Positions 1-12,300 of a stretch of 64,000 nucleotides of DNA are shown here, piece by piece. A program made the position numbers and the translations under genes. The DNA comes from Volvox africanus (taxonomy: Eukaryota; Chlorophyta; Chlorophyceae; Chlamydomonadales; Volvocaceae): contig BSDZ01000011.1 of assembly GCA_030268105.1 (NCBI GenBank), forward strand, positions 2,207,001 to 2,271,000, read 5' to 3'. The notes beneath the pieces are model-generated. The model was not told where the DNA came from, did not search any database, and saw only the letters and a list, made by a program, of their open reading frames with translations. Each line of letters opens with the position of its first letter. Position 1 is the stretch's first letter.

Positions 1-437
1 CCTTCCCCGCCAACCGTAAAGGGAAGGTGAGGAGGTTCTGCTGTTTTCATAGTCTCCACCGCCTCACGATATCACAGTTCTGTCCACGACGCCACGCAAG
101 ACGCGACACATTCATTTCACAAAGCACATAACTACGTAGCATGCTGCACATCAGTGCTGGTTAGTGCCCGCTCTGCGCGCCGATCACGACGGAAAGCATC
201 CCTACAGTCTAGTTACGGTAGCAACTCGGATCCTCCACTTATATCCCACTGGCTTCCCACCCCAGGCCGCTTAACAGCTATAAACCAACGGGTGATTCGC
301 AGCTTCTGGTAAGTAGTTTGCACCCGTCCGGCTTCATTACCTATTCTCCCCTACTGCCCAAGCTGTGCATCGAAGAGATGCTGCTGCCGCATGACGTGGA
401 TTCAAACACGCCCCTGCGCTTGGCGGCCCCCCCCCAC
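1..437. other. Left edge: presumed intron or downstream part of the LRR gene
   Basis: No LRR-like or otherwise recognisable reading frame is visible here on either strand. By position it should be intron, or contain unrecognised exons, of the minus-strand LRR gene. Confidence 0.3.
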
Positions 438-1493
438 CTGCAGCCTGGGGTGCTGAAACAGCCTCATCGGCAACGTCCCCGTCAGTTGATTGCCAGGAAG
501 CAGGAGGTTCACCAGGCCCAGTAGGCCCCCAGGTAGGCCTCCTGCCGCCTGATCTGCCGGCTCCGGAACCAGTGCCGAGATCGGGCCGCTGAGGTGGTTC
601 TCAGACATGCTGAGGTGGGCTAGGCGGGATAGTGGCCGCAATGCGCCTGGACTGCCAGTCAGGTCGTTACCGTCCAGGATGAGCAATCTGCGCAGACACC
701 CACAGGGTCATCTGTAAATAACTTGACGGGGTTGTTTCTTGAGCATAAGGCCTAACGAACAGTTATATGGGTTCCATGTCATCATCACCACAGAATTCTA
801 CGTTTGACGAATTTACTGAATTGCCAAGCGCATGGGAGGGGGCAGGCCGCTACCTAGCTTCACTATGTCGCACCCAGGGAAGGCACTTACCACATTCATG
901 CTCCCAAAAACTAAACATAAACCCGCACGCAGAGGGCGAGACCGAGACCTGGTGTCGTGGAAATGGAAAACTCACGTGAGGCTGGGGGCAAGTGAAGACC
1001 AGGGTACATCCTCCAAGCTGCCCGACATGTTGTTGGATCCCAGCATGATTCCGGACACAATCCCGCTGTCTGAGCAGTTGCTGACCAGGCTTTCATCCAG
1101 GATGGCTGGCAGGCAGCAAAAGATTCCCTCCCACTGACAATGCGGTACATCGTCCCTTGTCCAGTTGCGTCGCCGGGTCCATTTGGAGCCGTTCCAAGCA
1201 AGAAACAGTTGGGTAAGGGCCCTGCGTTGGTTGGTCTGACATAATGCATCGCAAGCTGAGGCTCCACTTCGTGAATCATCATTGGCTTCGAGAAGCGACC
1301 TATGCAGTGCCATTTGGTATTTGGTCTTGGGCTCTGCCTGGAAAGGAGTCGCCTTCTGGATACTGCCGTTGAGAACCTTAACGACGAGGGATTTGCTTGA
1401 AGCTGTTCCATGGTTAATCGTTTCTGTAAGACTGGGAAAAATAAACCATGGACATGCTAACATGGCAAAAAGTATGAGGATAGTCATGGTCAT
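438..1493 (-). CDS. Secreted or receptor-like leucine-rich-repeat protein, 3'-incomplete
   Basis: Two exons are clear: 1493-976 and 687-438, joined in phase 2 (donor GTGAGT, acceptor GCGCAG) and giving 256 residues in one frame. The ATG at 1493 opens a hydrophobic signal peptide (ILILFAMLACPWFIFPS). Residues of about 95-130 resemble the plant-type LRR N-terminal cap: a helix ending in LFLAWNG, then W-x-R-x-NW and CQWEGIFCC. LRRs follow (ISGIMLGSNNMSGSLED-like, LLILDGNDLTGS, LAHLSMSENHLSGPI, LVNLLLPGNQLTGTLP), with the xxLxxNxLxG consensus. In plants and algae such proteins are extracellular receptors or scaffolds, acting outside the plasma membrane. The second exon ends in phase 0 at a GTGGGG donor. 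The next exon was not identified in 1-437, so repeats and any membrane or kinase part probably lie beyond the left edge. Confidence 0.7.
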
Positions 1494-3901
1494 GTACTCT
1501 TCCGGCAGTATACGTGCCCGAAAGGTAATAGTTCCGCATCCATAACTTCATAGGTCCAGAACATTTGTTTACCCTTACAAAAACAGCGTCGTTGAAACCC
1601 TTAAAGTGTGAATATGAACTATGTCAGGAGTCCCACACGAATTCGCATGATGCATTTTGTGTAGATATATAATTTCCATCGCCTTCAAGTTCTTGATGTT
1701 CGACAATTCGTTGGGACAATGAGACCTACATACATGCTTACCCGTACGTACGCCCGTGTCTCCGATATAACCCACCACTTAGACCTGGCACGGTGACGGC
1801 TAGCGGGTTCCTTCGTTCATCCGATGAACTAACTTTGCATATGTGTTACCAGCGAATATTCAGCGCATTATGTAATGATGTTATAAACTCCCAACGTCGC
1901 AAGAGGTCGTAAGGCGTAAACGCGCCAAAGGTCTCGATTGAACGCGAGTTCAAGCAGGATAAGGAAAGTGAGGGTCGAGAACGTACGCAAATCTAAAACC
2001 AAAAAATCCAAACGCTCACAAGACCGATAAAACGTGTCTGCTTCATGCCGGGCTAAGTTCAACCTTGGTCAAAGTGCGCTAGGATATTATCAAGGGTTGC
2101 TATGGGTAATGGGGCAAAACCTCAACTTCAATTTTTAGACCTTGTTGAAGGGTTCTGAAAATCTCTAGATTGCGAAATTAGCTCACGCTATGGTGTAGCT
2201 GTGCCTTCAACCGCTCCTACAACCTTCGGAATGTGTTCTGTGCAGCTCACCGATCGTACAGAAGCGATCGGTGCATGCACCTGTAAAACAAGGACGAACC
2301 TGCGGTAATCCAGTGGTAAAAGTTGGGAGCATATGGTAATTTAACTTTGCTTCACTCCACCCTGAATGGGCCTCTATCACTGCACCAGTATATTTAGGAA
2401 TCTTGGCGTCCATGACCTTGGAGTGAAACCGGGTTACCTCCCCCCTTGGAGGTAACTGCTCCGGAAGCAACGTACCGTGGTATAAGGGCATGCGCCTTCA
2501 GCCTACAGATTGATCTGACACTGATACGGCCCGTGGCAGCGCGAGCAGGGAGAGGTTTGGTTCATGACCTTCCGCTGAAGCCAAGGACGACAGTAAGCAA
2601 CTGACGTTTCCGAGAGGAAACTAAAACGACATGTTTCGCGTTCAAAATGAAATTCCGAAACTTTTGTAACAGGCGGCGTTGAGTGGTGCGCCCGTAAAGT
2701 CGAGCCCGTGAAGTCCTTCAATTGACCTCTAGGGGACAACAAATTAGTAACAGATGCATATCACTATGTGTCGGGAATACAGAAAAGCCCTCAGGATGGG
2801 AACTACCGGGCATCTAACGGATCCGCGGATGCCGGGAATGCAAAATGGCAGTTGGTGTCCCACCAGGAAGCTGCGGAAGCTACCTTGAAGCTGCAGGACA
2901 TGGCGTCGATTCGCGTCAAATCACGCGAATATTGCGTGATTCACCTTTAACCTAACTGAACAATTTACTTCCTCCCATCCTATTTGGACCACACTGCTGC
3001 AGCACAGCGAGCAGCATCGCGTTCCGTCAACACCCTTTCGATATGAGACGTTCAGGTCCTGTTCGTAAGACACATCCATAACCCGTAAACCTAGGAGACG
3101 CCAAGAGACGCTGCAAGTAAGGCGCTCAACCCATCATTTACTCCCAGGAGGCCAAAACAAAAACGGATAATTTTCCAGTGCCCAGCAGAGATAGCTATGC
3201 GAAAATCGCGTCTACCACAACCCCCCAAAAAGGGATCAGCATCTGGCCCCCGACCGCCTCCCCAATCAGCCTTCTTCAAATCAAGATCCTGAGCGTCCAC
3301 GGCGCTTCGGAAGTGACTGAGGCACAAAACACAGCGTTCCGCTCGTTGCGTATCTACTATCTAAAGCCTTCAGAGGCACAATTTACTCGCGCTAGTATTT
3401 TCACGCCAACGCCCCGATCCGGCATTCTACCCGTATAGCTCGTGTATAGTTCGTGTTCCACCACGGCGGCATGCTGTGGTCCCCAAAATACCTTCAGATG
3501 GGGTGGAGCAGCCCCCTACCCTCAACCCACCCAGGGCTGGGCTATGTGGAGCAACTAAGTCTAAGCCTGTTGATTACCACCAGCCATAGTGCATAATCCG
3601 CCCAAAACGCGGCAGTAGCCCACAACTCGCCCATGCGTCTGCTCCTCGCCATTGTCTGCTCAGGCCAGAAGCAAACACACACATACACATACACATTCCT
3701 CTTCCTCTTCCTCTTCACCTTCGACTTCACACACACAACACACATACACAGCGCCACCTCCTGCTATGCACAGCAGCGCCAAGACTCCTGCCCTCCTATA
3801 TTCCGGACCGGGGGGGTCATGCCTCGGATCCCCATCCTTCACACCACGCAAACAGTCCGCGCCGTAACAGTCAGTTCCTGCCGCCCATCGGCTGTACACG
3901 C
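1494..3901. other. Intergenic region between two minus-strand genes
   Basis: This is the upstream side of the LRR gene and the 3' flank of the MYND-TPR-RING gene. Short open frames exist (for example 2768-2950 plus, 3091-3327 minus), but none shows a recognisable domain, splice context or signal peptide. A CA-rich microsatellite and a (TTCCTC)n run lie at 3674-3740. No TTACA (minus-strand TGTAA) was found close to the RING stop codon. Confidence 0.4.
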
Positions 3902-6900
3902 CTATGTCATGACCGGAACCGGGGCTTGGCATGTAGGGCACACCGCCGCGCGCTTGGCACCCGGCGAGGCTACCGCCGCCTCCGCTTCTTCGCCGCCACG
4001 CGCTGCCGCCGCAGCCACCACTGCCGCCGCACCGCGCGCCTTATCACACCATTCCTTAAAGCAGTCGTCGTGATGCACGTGCAGGCATCCCAAAAGAAGC
4101 ATGGGTCCATGTTCGTCACCGCGACTTCGTGCCTTGTAAATTGAAATATGATCCTTGCACACTCCGCAGGGTGAGGTGGCGGCGCCGCCGGCGATGCCGG
4201 GGTGGCTGGCGTCCTTGAGGGCAGCAGCGAGCTTCGACCTGCGTGTGTGGGAGGGGTTAATGAGACACGCGGTCCCGGGAGAGCAAACAGTTGCGGCAAC
4301 AGACACAAAACACACGTGGACGCGCTGGCTTGGATTTTTGTATTCTGTAACCACTACTGGCACTGAGCGGGGGAAATGAAAGGGGAACTGATACCAGAGA
4401 AGCAGGAACGGCCGAGTGGGGATCCAGACACACGATCCCATATAATGCAATGGGGTGAGCCCCATTCGGATCCCGCAGCACCGAACCAGCGAGAAATGCA
4501 CTGTCCCTCCCTTCCTGGCCGCCTGCCTCCACTTTATGTACACACTACCAAGGCCACCTCCCTGGACTCACACACCGATGTCGTAAGAGGTCATATGACC
4601 CCACCCCTTTCGGCCTCTCATGCCTCCTTTTTCCCCATGATAAGGTTCACTCCTAACAGCCACCAAGCCACTATGCATGTGCCCCAGCTCCGCCAGCACC
4701 GGCACCTGCCCACCTGTACTCAAGCGCCTCTCCCGGCCTGTCCAGCTGCAGCTCGGCTAGGTTGGCCAGGTTGATGAGCACCTGAATGACCTTGTCATGG
4801 TCCTCCATCAGCTCGAAGATCTCCATTGCCTGTGGTGAGTGAGTGCGGCGCAGCCGTATTTGAAAGATGAGGCAAGAGGAAGAAGGGGAAGAAGGGAAAG
4901 AAGGGGAGAAAAACAACAACGGCCCGACCGGCGATAAGAAGTAACAGATTGGTGACATATCAATGATGAAAAAGACTTATACACCGTACACCGTACAGAG
5001 ATGGTGGTCAAGAGCATTCCCGTCGTTATTCAATTTCGGCGTAAAAAGTTCAGCGGTTCGGAGCGACCGGACGTCATCACCCGTGGATGAGTCTTCCAGC
5101 ACCCCGAAGAGTTTCCCAACACCCTCTGCCTCCTCCTTGCCTCCCTCTGCCTCCTCCTGGCTATCCGCTCTCCCTGTCCCTGACAGCTTGTCCAACAAAT
5201 CGCTTGTCAGTTGTCGCCCAGCTCTTTCACGCGCGGGAACCCAATGTCCGACCCCACCTGCTCATACGCCTGCTTGGCTTGCTCGTAGCGCTTCGTGGCG
5301 AATAGACCTGCAGCCATATTGACCATGGCGGCCGCTGCCTGCATCATGCCAGTGGCCATGCCAGCGCGGTCGCCCGTTTCGGAAGCCTTCGCCACCTGGT
5401 GCGGCGGGACGGGGCGGATGGACCCAATAGCCGTGAGGCGGCGGCGGACAAACGCATGGGAGGTTGGGGCTCACTGGCCCTCAGGAATACCCCCAAAGTT
5501 ACAAGATGGCTCGAGAATTTTCCTTCCTCCACACGGCCATTCGGGCCATATAACTGCAACAAACATTCCCCAGCTGATGTATCAACAAAATCCATCGTGG
5601 TAATATAGCACCGTGTGTATGTGTGCATGTGTGTGGCTTGGGTGGGTGGGCGGGTTGAGGGAAAGCGAATAAAACGAATCCTGGTGCTTGTACTGAAGTA
5701 ACGAGGACTGACCACCGTGAAGGTCGGTAGTGATGGCTGACGTCTGTGGGTTGGGTTGGGTGGGGGGTAAAACTCATCAGACAGGACTCGGACGGACAGG
5801 ACACTCAGGACGCTTCCAACCGAACTTCCAGCAGGACGCTTCCAGCCGGGCCAAGGCTCCGTTGTCCTTCACCTCCCGAATCAGCAGAAGGTGAGCAGAG
5901 AGAGGTCGTCGCCGTACTACCTGGGCAGCCCACCTCTACAGCGAAAAGCGCCCCTTGCAGTCCCTCACCTCATCCTCCCTAAGCTTGACTGCGATTTGCA
6001 GGCAGGCGAGACCCTCCTCCGGGTCGGCCGCCATCACCACGTTGCCCAGCGCCACCAGCACATCGGACTAAGAATTCAAGGGAAGACACACCGGGTCGCG
6101 CTGGTTTGCGGAAAGAAATGCCGTACATACTACAGGAATGAGCCAATTTGGGCATTTGGGACCGAAACAGCGCACCAGGGGAACCGCAAGATATCGATTT
6201 CAGCATTTCAGGATTCCGCTAAGTGGCTACAGAATCTTTTACTCCTAAGCCACTAATGAGTGGCTTTCAATAGACTTGCACGGCGGCGCGATAGAAAAGA
6301 GACACACACATACACGCGCGCGCATGAGCATATCGTCCCACCCACATTCATGCACAAGAATATTCCGCATCAACTCCGGTGAAGTACATGGGTGATGAAT
6401 CTAATACACACACACGCACACACATGCGGGGGCGAGGCCAGGCCATGTGCGAAAGAGGAAAAGGCTGGTAGTGGCTCGAGTGGACCTGGCCGAGCAGCGT
6501 GTGGTGGTGAGCAGGTGGTGACAACACAGCGGAACGTGCGGCTGGACAAGGAGCCAGCAACAGTCCGCAACCAAACACATTCGGCCAACAGCCGCAATGC
6601 CCCAAAGCCCCGGTTCAATGAACTGACCCTGAGCTTTCCTCCCGGGGCTTCCGGCCCCTCCCCGCTCTCTTCGCCTGCTGAGCCATTCCCCCCCCCCGAG
6701 CTCTCTTCCCCTGCTGAGCTCTCCCCCCCCCGCCAGCCCTCTTCCCCTGTTGAGCTCCCACACCTGCATTCCCGCACTGTTGGCCTCCTGGGCAATCATT
6801 AGGGCCTCCTTCAGAACCTCTGCAGCCTGTGCAGCAGCGAGGGCATTTCAATTTCTGGCTAATGCGGGGTTCTCGACCCGAAGAAAAGTGGGTTTGGGAA

Positions 6901-8996
6901 GAAGGGATCAGGGAAAGCGCCAAGGACCTAGGGACAAAATCGTGGTGGTGCTGGCAACGTCTATCGGGGCCGTGGGGGCCATCGAAGATTCCAGGCATAC
7001 GGGACCCTCAACGGTACAAGCTTTAACCAGACTGGCCAGGCAGGGTATAGCTCAAACACACACAACCCCCATCCCCTCGACAACTGCCACATAGCTCCAT
7101 CCTTAATGAGGTGCCCCATAGCCATAGCTGAAGCGTACAAGAAACCACATGGGCCCCGCCCCGCACAATGGGCCTCGTGTCTCCTTCCTCCTCATGCGAC
7201 TTTCTTCCCCGCACCCCGGCCCAAACCATTATCCCAGCTACCCCCTTCTATCGTTCCAGCTCCCTGACCAATCCCCCTTCGTGCACGCCCACAGGCGCTA
7301 CCCCCGCTCATGCATCCTTTAAAACTGCCGTGTCCCGTCCAAGCATCCCACCATTCATGTCCCGCTTCCTCCCCAACCCTGCTCCGTGCCTCCCTCCCTC
7401 CCTCCTTTGCTTACACTACATCTTTCCGCTCCACCTTCTTACCTGCGACGCCTGACCGGCAACTTTCAAAAGGTTACCCAGTCCCACTGCACTGTCCACC
7501 TGTGCCGCAGTGTTGCCAGCCGCCTTAGCGGCTTCAATCGCCGCTTTAAAGGCATCTGCGGCGGCATTGAAATTGCCCAGCTTATGGTTTGTGTGGCCGA
7601 GCCACTTCTGTGCCTCAATCACCATCTCCTCCCGATTTTGCTCTTTTGCAGCCACCAACAGGCCCTGGAATGCCGACAGCGCGGAGGATGGATTGCCTGG
7701 TGGTCGACCAGACGGGCGCGAGCGAAGGAGGGACACAGGTGGAGCGGGGTGTGAACGAGGGGCTACGGGGTATGGGGTATGGGTAACCAGACAAAGCGGG
7801 TGAATGCACGCCATCTGGAAAAGGAGGAGTGTGATGCGAATACCGGACTGCACGATGAGCAATGTGTAGAGAGCAGGTGTGCAGGGTGCAGGGATGCAAG
7901 GGTCCAGGAATGCAGGGGTGCAGAGAGCAGGGATGCAAGGGTCCAGGAATGCAGGGGTGCAGAGAGCAGGGATGCAAGGGTCCAGGAATGCAGGGGTGCA
8001 GAGAGCAGGGATGCAAGGGTCCAGGAATGCAGGGGTGCAGAGAGCAGGGATGCAGGGTGCAGGGGGTTTCAAATTCCCCGTTCCGTCCGCATCCCCATCC
8101 CTGTCCCAGCGCCATTCCTCACCTCCCAGGAAGTGCATCACCGCCTCCTCAAATGCGCCGTCCAGTGTGCCCGCTCCCTTCTCAGCTGCCTGTCGCAGGA
8201 CCTCCACCAGCGCACCCTGCAGGCCACCAGCTGAGGCAGAGCTGCCACCACCTCTGGAGCTGGCATCGATGGCGCCAGCGATAGCGGGGGTGCCAGAGGC
8301 GTCCGCGGCTGTTGCAGTTTCCGCTGCTGTTGTGTCGTCAGCAGCCTCAGGGGATGGCACCTGTGCCGTCGCGGACGCATCTTCCAACTTGCTGACAGCT
8401 TTAGTGCAATTCGGTTTGTGCTCGGGCCAGTGCCTTTTCTGGCAGGCGATCGAGCAGTAGTACACGGACTTGCACTGGCTGCAGCGCTGCGGCAGACCGC
8501 CACTCTTGAGCGGCTGTGAGCAGCAGGCGCACGCCTTGAGGCCTGTGGTTGCAGGTTTCGAGGGCGCTGCTGCAGCTGTCGCGGTCGCAGCAGTGGCGGC
8601 GGGCTCGGTGGTGCTGGTGGTGGCGGCGGCGGCGGATGCGGTTGAGTCCTCGGTGGAGGGGACCGCGTGGACGGAAATTTCCTCAGGTGCGGCAGCCGTA
8701 CTTGTGACTTTGTTGGCCGCTGACTTTCGGGTGGGCAGCGATGGCCCAGCCCGAGGCTTAGGAGGGGAAGGTGTTCGCCGAACGGGAATTCCCGTCGCAC
8801 GGCTGCTGCGAGGTGCTGCTTTGGCTGCTCCGCCTGTCAGCAGCTCCTGCATTGATACAGCCGGCTCCGGCTCGGCCTCTGTCTCCGCTGCGAGAACATA
8901 TTTATAGATGATGTAACCCGCACCACCTGCCAGCGCAACTGTTGACGCAATTGCCGCCGCCTTGTATAGCCATGGCGAAGAGCTGCCGCTGACCAT
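3902..8996 (-). CDS. Membrane-anchored MYND zinc finger - TPR - RING-H2 protein
   Basis: Seven exons keep one frame with consistent phases: 8996-8123, 7696-7443, 6826-6764, 6067-5969, 5395-5258, 4829-4714 and 4238-3902, predicting 626 residues. Several have no ATG. Order of parts: an N-terminal membrane segment (residues ~11-33, AAAIASTVALAGGAGYIIY); an Ala/Ser/Thr-rich linker; a MYND finger (~156-197, CACC..CSQC..YYC..C..HW..H...C); a TPR array across exons 2-6 (for example LGHTNHKLGNFNAAADAFKA, FATKRYEQAKQAYEQ, LDRPGEALEYRSKL); and a C-terminal RING-H2 (539-618) with the full set CGVC, CLHVHHDDC, CPTC. RING-H2 domains usually recruit E2 enzymes for ubiquitination, and MYND and TPR bind partners. 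The inference is a membrane-tethered ubiquitin ligase with two interaction modules. A further small exon between 5960 and 5400 (frame around 5890-5820) cannot be excluded. The start is the first ATG and is followed directly by the anchor. Confidence 0.82.
7888..8065. repeat. 39-bp minisatellite in intron 1 of the MYND-TPR-RING gene
   Basis: A 39-bp unit starting GCAGGGATGCAAGGGTCCAG begins at 7888, 7927, 7966 and 8005, with a partial fifth copy at 8044. The copies are essentially identical. The period is a multiple of three, so all frames stay open and long spurious ORFs (Cys-rich on both strands) arise. It lies wholly between exon 1 (ends 8123) and exon 2 (starts 7696). Confidence 0.95.
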
Positions 8997-9372
8997 TTAC
9001 AAGCTTAAGATCGACCACGTGGCAGGTTAATATTTTGATTTATTATTATTCGACGCCTTGGGCCTTAAGATGTACACCCTTCAATCAGCGCAGTGCTTTG
9101 GATGATCAGGACGCAAGACCGGTGCCGACACGGAATTAACAGCATAAGACAATACTACAACCCTTGCAATAATATGGTCAAGAGCTAGCTTGTAGTGGAC
9201 AGCCGTGATGCCGATCGTTTGACGACGGGTGCACGACACTGCACGACGCGGAAACCACCAGTCTGCATATCCTCGACGGCATAAGAAATGGTCCCACTAG
9301 ACGTACGCTTGTCTTCTTATTTGTTGCTTTTTCGCCACAGCAAACGTGCGTAATTGTCGGTTGAATTCCGCT
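8997..9372. promoter_or_regulatory. Shared 376-bp divergent promoter region
   Basis: The MYND-TPR-RING gene (start 8996, minus) and the isovaleryl-CoA dehydrogenase gene (start 9373, plus) are head to head, so both promoters and 5' UTRs must fit in these 376 bp. A T/A-rich patch (TTATTATTATT, about 9039-9050) is visible. I could not identify a defined TATA box or a named factor site. Confidence 0.5.
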
Positions 9373-12300
9373 ATGGCGCTCTCTATGGCATTTGGCTTTC
9401 GTGCAAACCAAAGTCGCGCTTGCTCGTTGATATCATCAGTGTATCGGCAAATATCTTCTGCGGCGGAAGCGTCGCAATCAACGGATTCAGGGGCGGGAAC
9501 GCAGTTGCGCGATTTTCGCGCGCAGGTTCAGCAGTTTGCGCAGCAAGTCATAGCGCCGCATGCTGAGGCGATAGACCGGCAAAATGACTTCCCATCAAGC
9601 GTTAATTTGTGGCGCGAAATGGGCACCTTCGGCTTACTAGGTAGGTTTTCGGGGGTGTCAGTACTATTCAGCTAGCTTCAACCAAACTTCATAAATAACA
9701 CGCCTTTTGTGTGGCACCGGGGTATTTTACATTTCAGGATTAGCGTCAGCCTGCAAACGCTTGCACCTTCCTAGTCAGCATGACATGAACAAAACGTCAT
9801 ATGAGCCTCGGAAAATAGCGACCTGGCGACGTTTGTTGTTTAGAAAAACATACTATTAAAAACATTATGCATATTAAATTAGATATCCTTGAATTAGAAA
9901 TCAATTTGAAGTATCAATAACGCTTCCCATGTGTGCGGACAGGCATAACTGCTCCAGCGGAGTACGGGGGCTTGGGGTTGGGCTACTCAGAGCACTGCGT
10001 GGCGATGGAGGTGAGAAATGCTGCCTAACTTAAACATGTTAGTCCTATCTTCACACCCGTGGCGGAGTAATCCACTGGACCAGCACGCTGTTGGTTTAGC
10101 CACGCGTAAGGTTCGCAGCTTGTGTGCGTGGGTTGTGTCGGGAACAACATAACGCACCCGCCCATCACATGTGCCCATTGGGGCCTAGAGCCCACGAGAT
10201 GGGTCTGATGGTCTGGGGCTTGGGGAAATGGCAGCTGGGGGAATTTGCATTATTGTCGGATTGTATATTCAGGTATGGCCGTTGAAACCATTATCAAGTC
10301 AGGCGTGTCTCTTAAAGGGAGGAGAGGTTTACTATCTATGCTGGGGAAGTCTGTCACTGTAGGGAAGACATTGGGGGTTTCAGGTCCTGGCTGCCTGACG
10401 ACGCACTCTGATGGTCATGGCTGTTAAAGGAGTCTGCTTAAACAGCGTACCCCTGCGTGGGCAAGGTGGCCCAAAAGGGTAAAGGGGAGGCAACGAACGA
10501 CCGTGTGTACCTTGGAAACCTATTGGCACTGCTCACTTCGATGTACGGGGGTAGCGCAAGGAGGAAGCGACAGAGGGACGCAGCAAAGCCTCCTGGAGCA
10601 GTGGCTTAATCGAGGGATAGCATAACCAAGGAAAGGCGCAAACGAGCACATTATTGAGCACAGATCCCGCCGAAGCAACATCCCGGTACTTCTTCCTGCC
10701 CTTCCTTTCGGACTCTCGTTTTTCTTTTTGCGGTGATAACAGGAGATCAGTCGTGCCAGCGGGGCGGTGGGTCTAAGCTACGGCGCACACTCCAACCTAT
10801 GCGTCAACCAGATCGTGCGGAATGCTACACCGGCGCAGAAGACGAAGTACCTGCCTAAGCTCATCACAGGTACACGCCAGTGGCAGCCGAAAGAGATCGG
10901 GGGGTAGGAAAGGGAGGTTGAGACGAGGTGGAGAACAGCAGTCGACTGAATGCGTGGTGCATCATATCACACCGCACCACACCATATCACATCACATCAC
11001 ACCATATCACATCACACCATATCACATCACATTACATCACACCATATCACATCGCATTGCATCACATCACATCACATCGAATGTCGCCCCCAGCACTGAC
11101 CAGACCCGCCGGAACTGACATCTGTTTTGCCACATACACGACAACATGAATATTTGACCCGACGCGCCTAGGGCTTGCGCTTGCAGGCTTCTGGCTCTGC
11201 TGTCCATGGGTTGGGGCTAGTGAAGTGCAGGGCATTGCGATCCCGTTCCGATACGCATGTATGTATAAATTACATTAAGTCGGCCTGGTGCGACAACTGA
11301 TTTCTTTTAACTGTTTGCGATTTCTCGTCTTTTTTGCACTTAGCCATTGTTTGAAGCTTAGAGGAAAGTTATCCTTGTCCCATAACCATACCTGCAGCAT
11401 CTCCCGTCGTTTCTTTGTTGTATCAAACGACCTAAGAAACGAAACCCTAAGCCCTATAACCATCAGGGAGGCTTCCTGGTGACATTTGCATCCTTACGCG
11501 TTCAGGCACATAGGATGCGAGGGCAGGCGTGCACTGCTATCTGAAATATCTCCTGATGCATTCTTAGTGGCGCAATATTTCCTACTTCCAGTAGTGCCCC
11601 TTCGCCCTTCATAACCCTCGCATCTGCCCAGGTGAGCACGTGGGTGCGTTGGCCATGAGCGAGCCCGGCAGTGGCAGCGATGTCGTGTCGATGAAGTGCC
11701 GTGCGGAGGCGGTAGGGAATGGAGGTTCCTTCGTGCTCAATGGTAACAAGATGTGGTGCACTAACGGACCCAAGGTGAGACTTGGAGTTGGGGTGGCGAC
11801 TAGATAGTTAACATTTGAGTGGAGAAGGATTACTTCACACTAAAGGGCCCTGTGTTTTCTCTATGAGTGCCTCACCCCACGGAGCGCCTCACTCCTCGGC
11901 CCATTCCGTAACCTGTGTTCTCCCTCCATCAGTCACTCCAATGTCCTGCCGGTTCGGTGTGTAGGCCGACGTGCTGGTGGTGTACGCCAAGACGGACCCC
12001 ACGGCTGGTCCCCGCGGCATTACGGCCTTCCTCATCGAGAAAGGCATGGCGGGATTCCGTACTGCTCAGAAGCTGGACAAGCTAGGTATGCGGGGCTCCG
12101 ACACGTGCGAGCTAGTCTTCGAAAATTGTGAGGTGAGGGGGAAGCGTGTGTGTGCGCGTGCGTGTATGCGGGGTATGTACGAAGCGAACCAGCTGGTGCT
12201 GATGCTTAAGGAACGAGGACTAAACGTGAAAGTCGGATGATGATGGCTGAATGAAAGGGGGGAAGAACCGGATAAGTCGAGCTTGGATATGGTGATGCGG

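Noticed and set aside
7779..8460. Plus ORFs with Cys/Gln-rich repeats
   Set aside because: They are produced by the 39-bp intronic minisatellite and the antisense of the MYND exon.
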